DNA of 64,000 nucleotides. It comes from Sipunculus nudus (taxonomy: Eukaryota; Annelida; Sipuncula; Golfingiida; Sipunculidae). Shown here piece after piece: positions 1 to 11,244 of this stretch (positions within the stretch are counted from its first letter, which is position 1; the number at the start of each line of letters is the position of its first letter). The position numbers were made by a program, and so were the translations under genes. The stretch lies in contig CM049310.1 in assembly GCA_026874595.1 (NCBI GenBank), forward strand, positions 52,096,558 to 52,160,557. The letters are read 5' to 3'. Under the pieces are notes generated by a model. The model saw only the letters and a program-made list of their open reading frames with translations, searched no databases and was not told the origin of the DNA.

Positions 1-390
1 AATATTGATGGAATACTCACATGACGTATCACTGGACAATCAGCTGGCATCTGAACACAACCCGTAGCAAAAGTCGTTACTTCTTCCTTAAAATACAACG
101 GAAACTCACGTAAAGGCGGATAAAAACAATGTATATTGTATATATGTATACTGTATGGAATGCATCTTGGCAAGGGTAAACAAAGTAACACGATCTTTAA
201 CGAGGAACGTACTTGTATGTATACTTATATCTGGACCGGAAACCAAGAAAAACGTACAATATATAGATCAATTAACTTCTTTATAACTTTTAGTAGGGAC
301 ATGATTAATAAATAAAGCTAGTAACCTACATATTTATGAATAAATAATGGAAAAATATAAAAAAATGGTCAGTTGAAATGTCTCCAGAAT
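1..390. other. AT-rich unique sequence, nothing recognised
   Basis: No open reading frame of note, no repeat copy matched elsewhere in the window and no RNA-like structure was seen. It leads into a TA microsatellite. Confidence 0.5.
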
Positions 391-393
391 ATA

Positions 394-446
<53 letters not shown>

Positions 447-451
447 ATATA
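391..451. repeat. Interrupted (TA)n microsatellite
   Basis: About 60 bp of alternating T and A, broken by two TTTA interruptions. It is one of about a dozen TA arrays in this window. Confidence 0.9.
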
Positions 452-518
452 GAAGGTAGAAGGTAGTGCTACCCTCCGTTGTAAAGTGCTCTATGGCCTA
501 TAGACTAGGCCAGAGCGG

Positions 519-686
519 TATAACTTTGAAGAAAAACAACATTGTAAATTCACAACAGTCTGGTTCACGGGATGCGACCCGATCATCAGGTGAATGTGGT
601 TAGATTCTAACCACATTCACCTGATGATCGGGTCGCATCCCGTGAAACAGACTGTTGTGAAATTACAGTGTTGTTTTTCTTCAGAG

Positions 687-691
<5 letters not shown>
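519..691. repeat. Long near-perfect inverted repeat (about 85-bp arms, 3-bp loop)
   Basis: The left arm (519-603) is the reverse complement of the right arm (607-691) with only a few mismatches; the loop is the three bases at 604-606. Each arm contains a GGGTCGCATCC-like stretch that matches 9 of 11 positions of the tRNA-type B box (GGTTCGANTCC). A third, single copy of the same arm lies at 27,107-27,191, so the arm belongs to a dispersed element and the structure here looks like a head-to-head insertion or a fold-back element. The right arm runs directly into a TA microsatellite. The identity of the element is unknown to me. Overlapping short reading frames follow the palindrome and the TA array and are not credible genes. 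Confidence 0.85.

Positions 692-734
<43 letters not shown>
688..734. repeat. (TA)n microsatellite
   Basis: About 23 uninterrupted TA units abutting the right arm of the palindrome. Confidence 0.95.
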
Positions 735-736
<2 letters not shown>

Positions 737-1891
737 TTTGTAACAAAATAGTTCATTTGTAATAATGGTATCTTCTGGTAATCAGATAATCTGTATCCGA
801 GAGAATTCTTAACCTTCAATAAAACTAAGTGGTACTTTCTTAAGTTCTACAGATCCTAATTTGATAGGAATGCTCGGAGGTCTAACGCCATATCCACTAG
901 GTTTCCTCCTCAGAGGTTCCTCCTGCATTTTCGATTTCAAAAATATTGTTTTTTACGTGATACTTAGACACTTATATAGAATGTCCTGACAATTGTTTTA
1001 CTAATGTGAGTATTGACAAAATGGCACTACTGACTGTTTTAGACAGAGACCGTTTTACGTAAAATTCTTTCCATTTTCTTTGCTGAATTTAAGCATCATT
1101 CATCAATCAGCATATATTTCACTTCTTAAACGAAGTGCATTTTCAATTGCTGTAATATGATTTACTTTGATTCTAGAGTTCGTGGTTGATTAACATTTTT
1201 CCTGAAAAAAAAATTTATATTTTACCAATATAAGTTAACGTTCTGTTTGTCCTGAAAATCCAGACAAAATTTAATTGGTTCTATTTATTAATAACTTTGT
1301 GCATGCAGCTGTTTTAAGTGTATCCATTAATGGCTAAGAGTAATAGTCATAATGTCGATGTCTGTATGCACTTATATCTCCGCACTTAATTGTTTAAGTT
1401 TTAACCAGGAACAGTCCGGACCTTTAGCTCTTGGGGAATGTATCCGGGTCTAGAGCTCTGGACACTTCGTTTAAGGCTTCGTTTATGTTTTACTGACCAA
1501 GCCTAATTAATGGACCTACAAACAAACCCAGGGTTTATTTAACTGGTTATCACTTCAAGCTAGTGCCTGATGCTCCGTGCCCACTAGACCATGACAGCAT
1601 CTAGCGTGAACTAATCACAATACATTTTTAGCCCTTTCCTGTGTTTTAATATAATCAAACAAACGTTCACCCCTAACCTGTTAATTCAAGGGTTGTAATA
1701 GTTATAGTATTATCTATTATTCTAATTATTCTATTACTTGGGGCCTATTACTTTTTCTATTAAAGGTTAAAATTCGTTGTCTATTACTGTTACTATTACT
1801 TTGTAATTCTGTTATTTTCTAGTATTTTTACCTATTACTATTACCAAATACCTGATTATATAAATATACACACACACACTTATATATACAC

Positions 1892-1894
<3 letters not shown>
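735..1894. other. AT-rich unique sequence, nothing recognised
   Basis: No credible coding region, RNA or repeat copy was seen. A short stretch of low-complexity TATTACTATTA-type sequence lies around 1,690-1,850. Confidence 0.45.

Positions 1895-1954
<60 letters not shown>
1895..1954. repeat. Composite (TA)n(GA)n microsatellite
   Basis: About 15 TA units pass directly into about 15 GA units, followed by degenerate GA up to about 1,975. A short CA run lies just upstream. Confidence 0.95.
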
Positions 1955-1956
<2 letters not shown>

Positions 1957-4799
1957 GAGAGAAAAAGTGAGAGAGTTTGGGCCATTTTATAATCTTGACA
2001 TGTCGTCGTGTTCGAACTTAAGCACAATTTTCACAAAAATTGCCTTTGACACAATGAAATAAGGATAACAAGCGGACGACAACTCAATCCATTCACAACG
2101 CGATCCTGCGGTGCTCAGACCATACATGGCAAACAGGCCAGGTTCTCAAGTTCAAATATCCATCTCCTCAGCACATAACTCATTCTATAAAGCCTGAATG
2201 CCGTGGACGTGAGAGGTAAGCTAATTTCCTTATATGGCCACTGACCTTGGTGGAAGGTGTTCCGACCGCAGCAGCTTTGGCGAGCAGGATGTAGCCCTGA
2301 AAAGCGTCGGAAACTATCTTATGTTTACCCTTCCTTTGATGACTGGCTGTTCGTGAGTGATGTGAAGCCAAGTTAACTGGCTGGTCTTTAACATCTGACA
2401 GAAAGTGCGGAAAAAGAGGTCTTTGCTTCAGGTTCTGGCGGGATATTGATCAGCTGAGTATTAACGGCACAGAAGGGACGTAATGCACTGACCAGCCCGC
2501 TGTTTTTCTTTCAAACGCTCTCCTAATACAGAATTTAAAGTCTCGTAAATCATCTCCGACCATTTAACAGCATTTGTCCATAAGTGGGCTTAGTTTGATC
2601 TACGGCCCCCACCTGGATTAACTTTTTCTTTTTATCATCGTCATAATCATGTTATCTTTGTGCTTATTGAAAGGATTAACTGTTGTTGTAGTATGCGGTG
2701 ATCATATGCTCATAGAGTTGCAGTATCAATAATATTTATCCATTCCTCAGTTAATAAAATTTGTTTTGAAGAACAATATCCATGAAGAAATATAAGCCAG
2801 ACACAGCCAAATCGTTGGATGATTCTCGGAAATTGGACCGTGCTTTGGCTGTATGATGGAACAAGCAAAACAACTGAAGGAAATAGAGGGAGTCGTGTAA
2901 TGTAATTTAGGGAAGGAAATTGTCAAATAAAGGGTAAAACAATGTGCATAGAATCGAGTGGATGAGGAAAAACTACACGGCCCTGTGAGTCACTTATATG
3001 ATATAACCGTCTAGCGCGCTTATATAGCGTCTTCCGTTCAGGAATTCATACTGGGACTTCCAGACTTTGGGGCTTTCCAGACATTGGGGCTTTTAACCTT
3101 CAATGTTTGTCTTCCGTCTGTGCTGACTTGGTATAATTGTTAATTATCACCTTTCAGTCCTGCCGCTGAAGATGTGAGCTTCACGTTCCCTTATATAGAG
3201 TCAGCGCATACACCCAGGCCAAATGCTCATTTTTGGTTCAAATAGATAGAACATTGGAAGGCAAATCTAAATGTGGCGGAGGCGGCAGTTATTATGACAG
3301 GGATACTATAATAACCCAAGGCCAAAAACGCCTTTGATATTCAAGTTAAATAAGCCATAAATATATGGCATGACTTTAATTAAGCTAACATAATGAGTAT
3401 TCCTGTTCGTATCCTATAAGAAGTTTCCAACCCTCCCCCTCTCACCCCGGAAATAAAGATAAAAACTTAATTTTACAGAGATGTTATCCCATTACTTTCA
3501 ATGAGATTGGTCATTATCCCATGCGTTTTTGGACGACCTGTGTATTTCTGACACTATTTGCTACCAACAAACACATTCTGCTCTGCCGTTTTCTACGCTG
3601 TCTTTTTATATATCGTGCCATTTTATGATTGTCAACGATTTTATGATTCTAAAGATTAAGAAGCTTAAATGTATATATTAAAACTATTGCTGGCATTTTG
3701 TGTAATTCTGTAAAAAAATATTTTTTTTTACATTTCATAGGTTAATATTTCGTACTTTCTTCTCAATCATCATCATTCTTATAATTATCATCATCATCAT
3801 CATCAACATCTACAAGCTGTTCAGAGAGATAGTAAAAAATGAAATCTCTCAGATATGTTGGTCACAAGTTTTATTACAGTCATCATCTTCTCAACTATCA
3901 ATGTTCATTAATAATTAATAGGTTAATTGGTTAATTATTACCTTTATTATGACCACATCAAGTAGTTCTTAAGTATAGCTGTCTAAAAAGTATCCTTATA
4001 CCGTCATAGTCATCAAACTATCACACGTAAAATACTGAACGTCTCGACGCTAAAATTACATAATAACGCTTTCATTTGTAAACTACTGTACACAGTCGAA
4101 TATCATCAAATTCAAAATTTTGATTTCTTTCACAGAGGGATGAAATTGCAGTTGGTAGTAGTTTAAACTAATGTTTATCGCAGACCATTGTCATTTAAAC
4201 ATTTCACATTATATAAAAAAAATGGAGGGGTTTGGCATTTTGGCATAAGAGGAATCTGAGATGTAATTTATCAGCTGTATTGGTCATATATAATCTAAAT
4301 TAAAAACCTCACCGTCACAAAGAAAGCTGTCCCGCTTAGGTGTTATATCTTGTGTCAAATGACAAAAGCTGACTGGCTAAAGATATGATGTCGCTTCTTG
4401 TGATTAAATAGTCTGGAAGTCTGTCTGGGGCCAAATAGGTCATTTAAGCAGATGAAAAGATTCTCTAAAGAGAAGAGGGACGCACTTTGGACCGTTGCTC
4501 CTTTATCCACGGTGGTGCATATCTGGGAAGAGAGTATGTTAAAATGAAAAATGTAAAATTTTCCAAAAAATCAACCGACATCTGACCGACCAGATTCGCC
4601 TGATTTATGAGATGTCCTACATGTGCAAGACCAAATGTTCAGATTTCGACAATACTGAACGGACTTTACTTTAAAATCAAAAAATATATTCTATTTATGA
4701 TAAGAATAATAATCATGTCCTATGTCTGTGTATCATTAATCCATTAAAAATACGACGCTTATATTGTATATACATTTATCATATATATAAATATATATA
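1955..4799. other. Mostly unique AT-rich sequence
   Basis: No gene can be supported. A GC-richer patch at 2,100-2,480 holds an exon-like stretch on the minus strand (see findings). A 24-bp tandem duplication sits near 3,055-3,095 and a short CAT-trinucleotide run near 3,790-3,805. The rest shows nothing recognisable. Confidence 0.4.
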
Positions 4800-5105
4800 T
4801 ATTGTTTTGTAAAAACATTGACTTTATTTAACGAATGCCTTTTCATGTAGTTCTTCTGGTATGTCCTAATTATGCACAGGCGCGTCTTTTAAATCAAATA
4901 AACGGTCAATGTTCCATTTATTATATTATTACATTTATTATATATATATATATATTGTATTCTTTTGTAATGTAAAAACATTGACTTTATTAAACGATTG
5001 CTTTTTCATGTGATTTTTCTGGTATGTCCAAATTATGTACAGCTGCGTCCTTTAAATCGAATAAACGGTCGATGTTCCATTTATTATATTTATTATTATT
5101 ACATT

Positions 5106-5145
<40 letters not shown>

Positions 5146-5275
5146 GTTTTGTATTGTAAAAACATTGACTTTATTTAACTATTGCTTTTTCATGTGGTTC
5201 TTCTGGTATGTCCTAATTATGAACAGCTGCGTCGCTTTTTGTATACGAATAAACAGTCAATGTTCCACATGATGA
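4800..5275. repeat. Three tandem copies of a ~165-185-bp unit with TA tails
   Basis: The landmark AAAAACATTGACTTTATT recurs at about 4,811, 4,974 and 5,158 (spacings 163 and 184 bp). Each unit continues through a TTCTGGTATGTCC landmark and a GAATAAACGGTC-like segment. Units 1 and 2 end in a TA microsatellite of different length (that of unit 2 at about 5,108-5,142); unit 3 ends without one. The spacing difference is mostly due to the TA tract. This is a short satellite-like array or a tandemly multiplied mobile element; no coding capacity is seen. Confidence 0.85.
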
Positions 5276-5977
5276 AGAGAGAAGACCAAACAGTGCGGTA
5301 CACATTGCAAAACCCCTCGACGGGTAATTGAAGCATATGCAATAACGCGGACCATCTGACAGACTTTAGAAGCCGCCTTCATGTTTACCACAGAAAACGT
5401 GGTAATAGACACCTTTTGCTGTTAGCACAGATGGTTCTAAGTACCCCACGGCTCAGCCTGGCTAGCCAGTATACCACCACGTCAATATGGTCGGTCTACC
5501 GATTGATATCTGCTTCTACTTTAACCGCCGGAGTAGCCCTCTGTTGGTACTTGGGCCATCACACAAGTCAATGAGCGTTGAGCGGAGATCAATAGCTGAA
5601 GGGCCCGTCGGGTGTCAACGATCATATGGCCCCCACCTAGACTTAGTGGCCTATAAACGCAGGACATATCGCTGCTGTCTCAAGGGCTTACATAGGAGCC
5701 TCGCCAGACCATATTCTATCCTCAACCAACGACTGTATTGTGTAACATTGCGGCGGTCCCGATTCATCTTATGTATAATATACTTTCGGTATTCCTCTCT
5801 CCAGGCGGTAATCTGACGCGCACGATCTTTGGCAATTCTCTTGCTGGTATTTATTTTGCTCTTCATAAATAAAACCTGTCGCGAGTGAGAATGTTCAACT
5901 AACATGACATCCCTGATTTCAGCTTTTACATGATTTTTATGATTATCAATATAAAATCTGCCTGTCCGATATAAACA

Positions 5978-5978
<1 letters not shown>
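5276..5978. other. Moderately GC-rich unique sequence, unassigned
   Basis: From 5,400 to 5,820 the base composition is less AT-rich than around it and overlapping reading frames are open on both strands (109 codons on plus, 84 on minus). Neither resembles a family I know and neither shows splice or start context that would decide between them, so no gene is called. Confidence 0.3.

Positions 5979-6021
<43 letters not shown>
5979..6021. repeat. (TA)n microsatellite
   Basis: About 21 uninterrupted TA units. Confidence 0.95.
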
Positions 6022-6025
<4 letters not shown>

Positions 6026-6239
6026 AGTGTTTTATATAGCGGACGTTCGTGCTTGGGTTTTGCTTGTCAAAAAGTGGTCGGCTTAAAATGGCTTCTCAAA
6101 ATTAGCATCAGTATATTGCAAGGTGAATATATAATTCTAAAATTTTGAAATAAGCACTCTAATAAGGAAAAAAAAAGAGTTTGATTTACGATAAGATATG
6201 ATAAAACGGCAGTTTGGGAGCCCCCTCCCTCCTATATTA

Positions 6240-6480
6240 GGTCACGTGCCTGTGGGCTTGACCCTGTCTCAGCAGGCGGTGGCGCGAAATGGCGGCAGCG
6301 CTGGGCTATAATTCCAATAACCATCGACAGAGTTAACCTTCCATAGGTATTGAAGATTTGCAATTAAAAGTATGGTTTCAATTTTTTTTATAAGGATATC
6401 TTTGTTCAGTTTCAATTCACCCAAAGTAAAAATGGGAACATTTCTTCCGGAAGAACAGTTACCAAGGCGATGTATTGTAA
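6240..6480. promoter_or_regulatory. Promoter-like cluster of transcription-factor motifs
   Basis: Seen in sequence: a CACGTG E-box at 6,243-6,248, an E2F-like GGCGCGAAA at 6,281-6,289, a YY1-type AAATGGCGGC at 6,287-6,296, a palindromic ETS-type TTCCGGAAG near 6,445, and an RFX/X-box-like GTTACCAAGGCGA near 6,458. This combination is typical of metazoan housekeeping or bidirectional promoters. YY1 motifs often sit just downstream of the start site and overlap an ATG; here the ATG at 6,289 opens only 15 codons (stop at 6,334). No downstream exon can be assigned on either strand, so promoter function is inference. It may equally be a remnant of a promoter-containing insertion. Confidence 0.35.
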
Positions 6481-6751
6481 TTAACCGTTGGAACAAACAC
6501 ATTGGCACTGCTCTATTGCATTTTACACTGAAATACATGGAACGGATGCTTTTCTAATAGGCCCCCTGTTCCTCTTTTCTGGTACCTCGGGCTTCTTTTC
6601 ACAGTGGGAGCGGGTTTTCATTTACAGGCCTTTTTAGTAAAGTACTATAGAGGAGCCACCTTTGAAATGTGAGACAATAACGTTCAAGGGCCATACTGGG
6701 TAAAAGCATCTTGAAATCTCCGGGGGACACGACCACGGTGGATCTAATTGC

Positions 6752-7070
6752 CATCTCTCTCTCTCTCTCTCTCCCTCTCTCTCTGTAACATGTTTCACAA
6801 TTTTCTTCTAAGATTGTTCATTTTCTATCGGCAATGGAGAAATGTTCACATATAAATACACACGTGAAACTACGCAAACAAGACTCGGGATGAGCTATTT
6901 TAAATTTTCATCGCTCTCTCTCTCTCTCTCTGTAACAGTGTTTCCTAAATTCGTATTTTCCTCTCTTTCTCTCCCTCTCTCTTTAATGGTAATTCACAAT
7001 TGTCTGCTAAGACTATTCATTTTCTTTCGGTAATGGACAAAAGTTCACACATATAAACACACACACAGCA
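6752..7070. repeat. CT-microsatellite-bearing tandem duplication (~200-bp period)
   Basis: CT arrays occur at 6,752-6,784, 6,913-6,931 and 6,961-6,983. The segments after the first array (about 6,784-6,866) and after the last (about 6,983-7,065) are diverged copies: both contain TTCACAATT, CTAAGA.T.TTCATTTTCT and a CACATATAAA.ACACAC tail. The period is about 200 bp. No gene is seen. Confidence 0.75.
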
Positions 7071-7255
7071 AAATAAGCAAACTCTCTCTCAGTACTTTTA
7101 CCATACTTTTTACTTTTTACCATACTTTTTCTATAACCCTGAGACTGCTCTGGATATAGCAGAGAGATATTTTATCCTCAAAAATCCATTTGTGTTCAAA
7201 AATTAAAAAAAAATATGGTGGAGGTTACCGCCTCCTTTTATAAATGCTAACTAAA

Positions 7256-7600
7256 CTAAGCATGTGTACATCTGCAGAATTCCATTCCGGTTTCGGACAA
7301 AGTGACAGGGCAGTATCACACGCTTCCTTTCATTTAATATCCCGGTGACTACTGCACCTGCGGGCCCCTGGTGCGTTTTTGTCCCCATTGCTGGGTCATA
7401 CCATCGAGGAATCCCCGAAAGGCGCACTCGTTTGTGAGTGAAATACGGCTGTTGGGCACGGCCTCCCCATTAAGCCTGAAGGGCGCTCACCCTGGGTGAG
7501 AGCCAACCGTGAAAAATCGCACCGCATCGACTGAGATTCGAACTCATGTTCTCCCGGCTTTGAGTCCTGTCCTCTGCCCTGAGCCACAGAAGCCTCAAAC
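7256..7600 (-). mobile_element. tRNA-derived SINE, family B, copy 1
   Basis: Read on the minus strand, the element starts with a tRNA-like head: A-box-like TGGCTCAGGGC (near 7,569) and a B box GAGTTCGAATC (7,535-7,545), with box starts about 41 bp apart as in tRNAs. A non-tRNA body follows, and the far end lies near 7,256. A second diverged copy with the same body, landmarks and orientation is at 44,899-45,235, which proves a dispersed family. Shared landmarks (plus strand) are TGACAGGGCAGTATCAC, GACTACTGCACCTGCGG and GGCACGGCCT. SINEs are Pol III transcribed and mobilised by a LINE partner. No target-site duplication was found, so the ends are approximate. Confidence 0.8.
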
Positions 7601-8770
7601 ATCAATGGCCATGTTCAATTTTGTCAAGGCGGATGCATGCATGTCATACAACCAAAGAAACAACACCGAAGGCCGCCCGGAGGAACACACTTCAAAGTTG
7701 TGAAGGAACGAGACCCAAGTAATGATTCATAGAACCCTCCAGCAAAGTTTGTCTTTTATGACTAACTATGCCCGTGGGCCAATGTGTCCCGTCAAGATGT
7801 CACAACATGACGGGAAACAAATCATCAAGCTCTACATCTGAGCGAACTGCCGAAACAAAACCCGAGCCTCGCGAGAAGAACCGCCCGAAGGCCAGGTTGG
7901 ATTGGAAAAGAGGTGATAAACAGATAAAGACAGGACTTCTGTCCGGATGTCAGAAAACCTGCCTCGATAAACAGATGCGAGGAGGGCAAAAGCCGCGCAC
8001 AGACCAATAATATGAAACCACTCTAATCAATAGTTCAACAAATTATTATCACACCTAGTACTGCAAAATCTCGGAGTCTCTGGATATTTATACTACATAG
8101 TCAAAATATGTATTCCTTTTTTTATTTAAAAGAAAAACTATAAAAACACTGTTATTATTAATATATTAATAAATATAGAATAGTAATTGATATTATAATC
8201 CGACAATACTATGATAATATAATAAATAATAAAAAAATTAGAATTTATACTAAAATTATGCTTATTATCATTATTACCAACATTATACTTTTCATTATGA
8301 TCATATATCACAAGAAGATGAGGAACTCAAAACAAATCAATCTTTTATTGAATCCCCAGGAGGATTCCGCTATTGTAATTTAGTCGCTTCATTGGAACAA
8401 TATTAAAATAGGCTCATTAATTTTTATCACTTTAAGCTGTAGACAACTGTATTAAAAAGGTTAATTTTATGGCAAAGTGCGTATATATATAAGACCATAT
8501 ACTTCCATTTTCCTTTTTACCATTATTACTCCAAATTGCCTCATCAAATATTAAGGGAAAGTGAATATATAAATATAATTATAATTATGGGATTCCTATG
8601 GGTACTAAGGAAGCCATGGGTCACATGATATAAACTAGAGACGATGAGCTAGGTTTAAAGACACAATGTATAAGGACCTAATGGTTTGTAGGCGTATTCT
8701 CAATGACCTATATTTAAGATATTTGCCACAAGCATGTGTGACAAATTATAACTCCATAGGAGACTTGCAT
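7601..8770. other. Unique sequence, nothing assigned
   Basis: From 7,770 to 8,010 reading frames of 60-80 codons overlap on opposite strands; neither is recognisable. From 8,040 to 8,620 the sequence is very AT-rich with no features. Confidence 0.35.
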
Positions 8771-8990
8771 AGTTTTGCCCACGGGGATCGGTTTCTTCAG
8801 TAGTCTGGTCACGTTGAAAACTAAAGAACATCCAAAGGTTGCATCGACGGATGTTACCCCCCGGGAAAAATATTCCGGAGTTTTCATTACCCAAACGGAT
8901 CCCACAACGGCAGTTCATTTATATTCCGGAAGATTTACTCCTACAGGATCTAATTTGAGGCGTCTTGACGTCAGAGACAGGGAATAGTGT
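8771..8990. other. GC-richer patch ending in a perfect CRE motif
   Basis: This ~220-bp patch stands out from its AT-rich flanks and is open in a plus-strand frame and in two minus-strand frames. None of the translations resembles a known family. A palindromic cAMP-response element TGACGTCA lies near 8,968. It could be an exon or a regulatory element; there is not enough to decide. Confidence 0.25.
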
Positions 8991-9164
8991 AAAACAAATA
9001 TGAGAAGGGCGCAGGAATACTGCTTCCTTTATAATACCCTGTCATCGAAGTCATCTTCAGTTTAAAATCAATATGTTAGCAGTATAGATGTGAACTGGTT
9101 ATTATAACCATATGATAATTTTCATTATGTAATTATTGTTATAATTGCATTTCGTATTAAAATC

Positions 9165-9370
9165 CAATACATATTCATCGGTGTTTGCAATCTACTTGAG
9201 AGGAAACGTGTATTGTTATTTTTGCTACTATTATTTTTATATCTCCGTTATATACAATAAATATGCATCGGTGTTTGCAATATTCTTGAGTGGAAGCGTA
9301 TAGTATTACTTTTGCAACTATTGTTCTTATTTTCCTGTAATTTACAATATATTTTTTTAGCTATGTTTTC
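9165..9370. repeat. Tandem duplication, ~90-bp period, 2 to 2.5 copies
   Basis: The landmark CATCGGTGTTTGCAAT occurs near 9,176 and 9,267, each followed by similar CTTGAG.GGAA.CGT and ATTTTTGCTACTATT-like segments. A third, partial unit may start near 9,345. A 98-codon minus-strand frame covers this array and is most likely chance. Confidence 0.75.
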
Positions 9371-9739
9371 AATCTTTAAATGAATCGTATTGCTATACGT
9401 CTTTACAAGGATTAGGAATACAGCAATTAGGATAAAACAAAATATAGTCAAATACCAAGAAGCATCATGAATATTGACAGTTTTACAAGTATTGTTAATT
9501 GTCGACACTATATTAATTCTTTTGCAGATTTTGTTTGAATGCATATTGGTAAAAGGTCACCTGCGCCCGCTTTTCCCGTTTCCACAGTTAGAGAATACTC
9601 GGGCGTACAAAAATATTCAAATGTGACAACTGCCAACACACATTAAGATCGAGGTCCAGCTTACACTATTGATAAAAACAGTAATAAACGTGGAAAAAAA
9701 AGATGTGATGGGGTGAAGAATACATCTGATAGCGATTTG

Positions 9740-10130
9740 ATTTGTTCCACAAAATGGGAAAGTCCTCGTCTTTGGCCCATCCATCAGACAACATCCCCGC
9801 TCGTGACGGACACCGCGATAAAAACAGACGAATCATTTGTATCTCCCTACAAAAAACACTACAGGGTCCTCTTTGTGTAGGGAAGGGTGTTTGTTGAGCA
9901 ACAATGGACCAGTTAGGGAGAGCTTTGCAGAGCGTGGTTAGCGGTTTCTCCAAAGCTGATTGTCCAAAGAGCCCGGGTAAAAACAACGCATTCTTTAAGA
10001 ACTGCTTCTCTTTGATAATGTGCACAGTAACAATAGGTAAAAATGCCAATTTTTTGACAAAACATTGCTCCATTGCCACTATTCAGGAAGCTTTAGCTGT
10101 TGCCATTACGCCTTTGAAGGACATTTTGTG
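9740..10130. other. Motif-rich patch, possible regulatory element
   Basis: Base composition is less AT-rich than in the flanks. SOX-like ACAATGG (near 9,902) and CATTG sites and a forkhead-like GTAAAAACA (near 9,976) are visible. Reading frames are open on both strands (137 codons minus, 75 plus) without recognisable domains. Double-strand openness with no codon pattern argues against coding; an enhancer-type conserved element is a guess. Confidence 0.2.
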
Positions 10131-10797
10131 ATCAATAAAGTGACAATTAAGATTGACAACGTGTAAAGAAAAAAATTCATAAAGAAAGTATGAAACGCTC
10201 GCAGTTCAAGACGCAAGCCCTAGGGTATGACAAACGCAATTAAAAAAAAAAGAAAACAGATAACAAATAACGATATAAACAACTTACGAAAACGTTGAAG
10301 TTTTGAAAACCATAACATTATCTTTTCTACTGCTCAGTAATATATAAGTTTTTTTTTCAATCTTCCACTAGAGGTTTTTACTCAAACCAAACATCGTCCA
10401 GGACAACTCCTCTCAACTGTCAAACTCCAAAATCAAAAGTTGTTGAAGTTCAAGGAATTACCTTCTATTTTCACGCATATGTGCGTGATCACATAATAGT
10501 ACCTATTCCATAAAGGCCTTGCCACAGAAACATCCATGTTCATATATATACCTTGAAAGCCTTCCTGTCCAATATAATTTGAACGGAGTACATTGCCTTC
10601 TTAATACATTTATACTTACGATTATGATATATTTGGAAGCCCCAATGCATCTTGGAGAGAAGATTTATTTTCCTACAGTTCTAACCAGCAGCACACAAAA
10701 GCACATGGGAGTAAACATCTACTTATTAAGTTCGTTTATCAGGCAAAAATTGAATTGCTGCTCTTAAATGGTTCCCGTGTTATACTTGTAGTCATAA

Positions 10798-11244
10798 GGG
10801 CTGGGTATCGGTCAGCCTGTTCAGGTATAATACGTATTGGGACATACTTTAAGCGATACTCGATATGTATTGACGCTACGCTTCATTTTCATTTGTATAT
10901 CCTTTCTGATTAAAAGTTCTGTGGATAAAGTTTTTCATAAACATATAAAAAAGATTGAAACATTAGTCTATGATTGTCATGGAAGCATCGAGAATTGTAT
11001 ATACATTCCTCATCCAGTCGACAATAGTTGATCTTATTTATGTTTTAAAATGTCAATATAAGAAATCAGAAGCAGCTTTAGCTTTATAAATAACTTATTG
11101 TTAGGGTATAGGGTTGTATGATTTGTATCTCCAATGTGAGCTGTTTTTTTTTTGTTTCATCGATACATCGATACAACATGCATAGCGTTCCGGTAACCGT
11201 ATCGACGTAGCATATCGATATATTGGTATATTGATACAGCCCTA
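10798..11244. mobile_element. Possible hAT-like MITE with degenerate AGGGCTG ends
   Basis: The left end reads AGGGCTGGGTATCGG and the right end, on the complementary strand, AGGGCTGTATCAATATACC. The subterminal regions of both ends are rich in CGATA/TATCGAT motifs, as in many hAT-type elements. The flanking octamers (TAGTCATA and AGTATATA) are similar but not identical, so no clean 8-bp target duplication is shown. The ~447-bp length is too short for a transposase. Low confidence. Confidence 0.3.

Noticed and set aside
607-819. 70-codon minus-strand frame with a Tyr-Ile repeat
   Set aside because: It is the translation of the TA microsatellite and one palindrome arm; similar Tyr-Ile frames occur at every TA array.
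5487-5816. 109-codon plus-strand frame
   Set aside because: Non-overlapping evidence is absent, an opposite-strand frame is open over the same bases, and no domain or motif is recognisable.
7535-7590. Functional tRNA gene on the minus strand
   Set aside because: A and B boxes are present but the acceptor stem does not close and the sequence continues into a SINE body shared with a second copy.
9666-10079. 137-codon minus-strand frame
   Set aside because: No recognisable domain, plus-strand frame also open, and it ends in low-complexity His/Phe/Tyr sequence; chance openness in a GC-richer patch is likelier.
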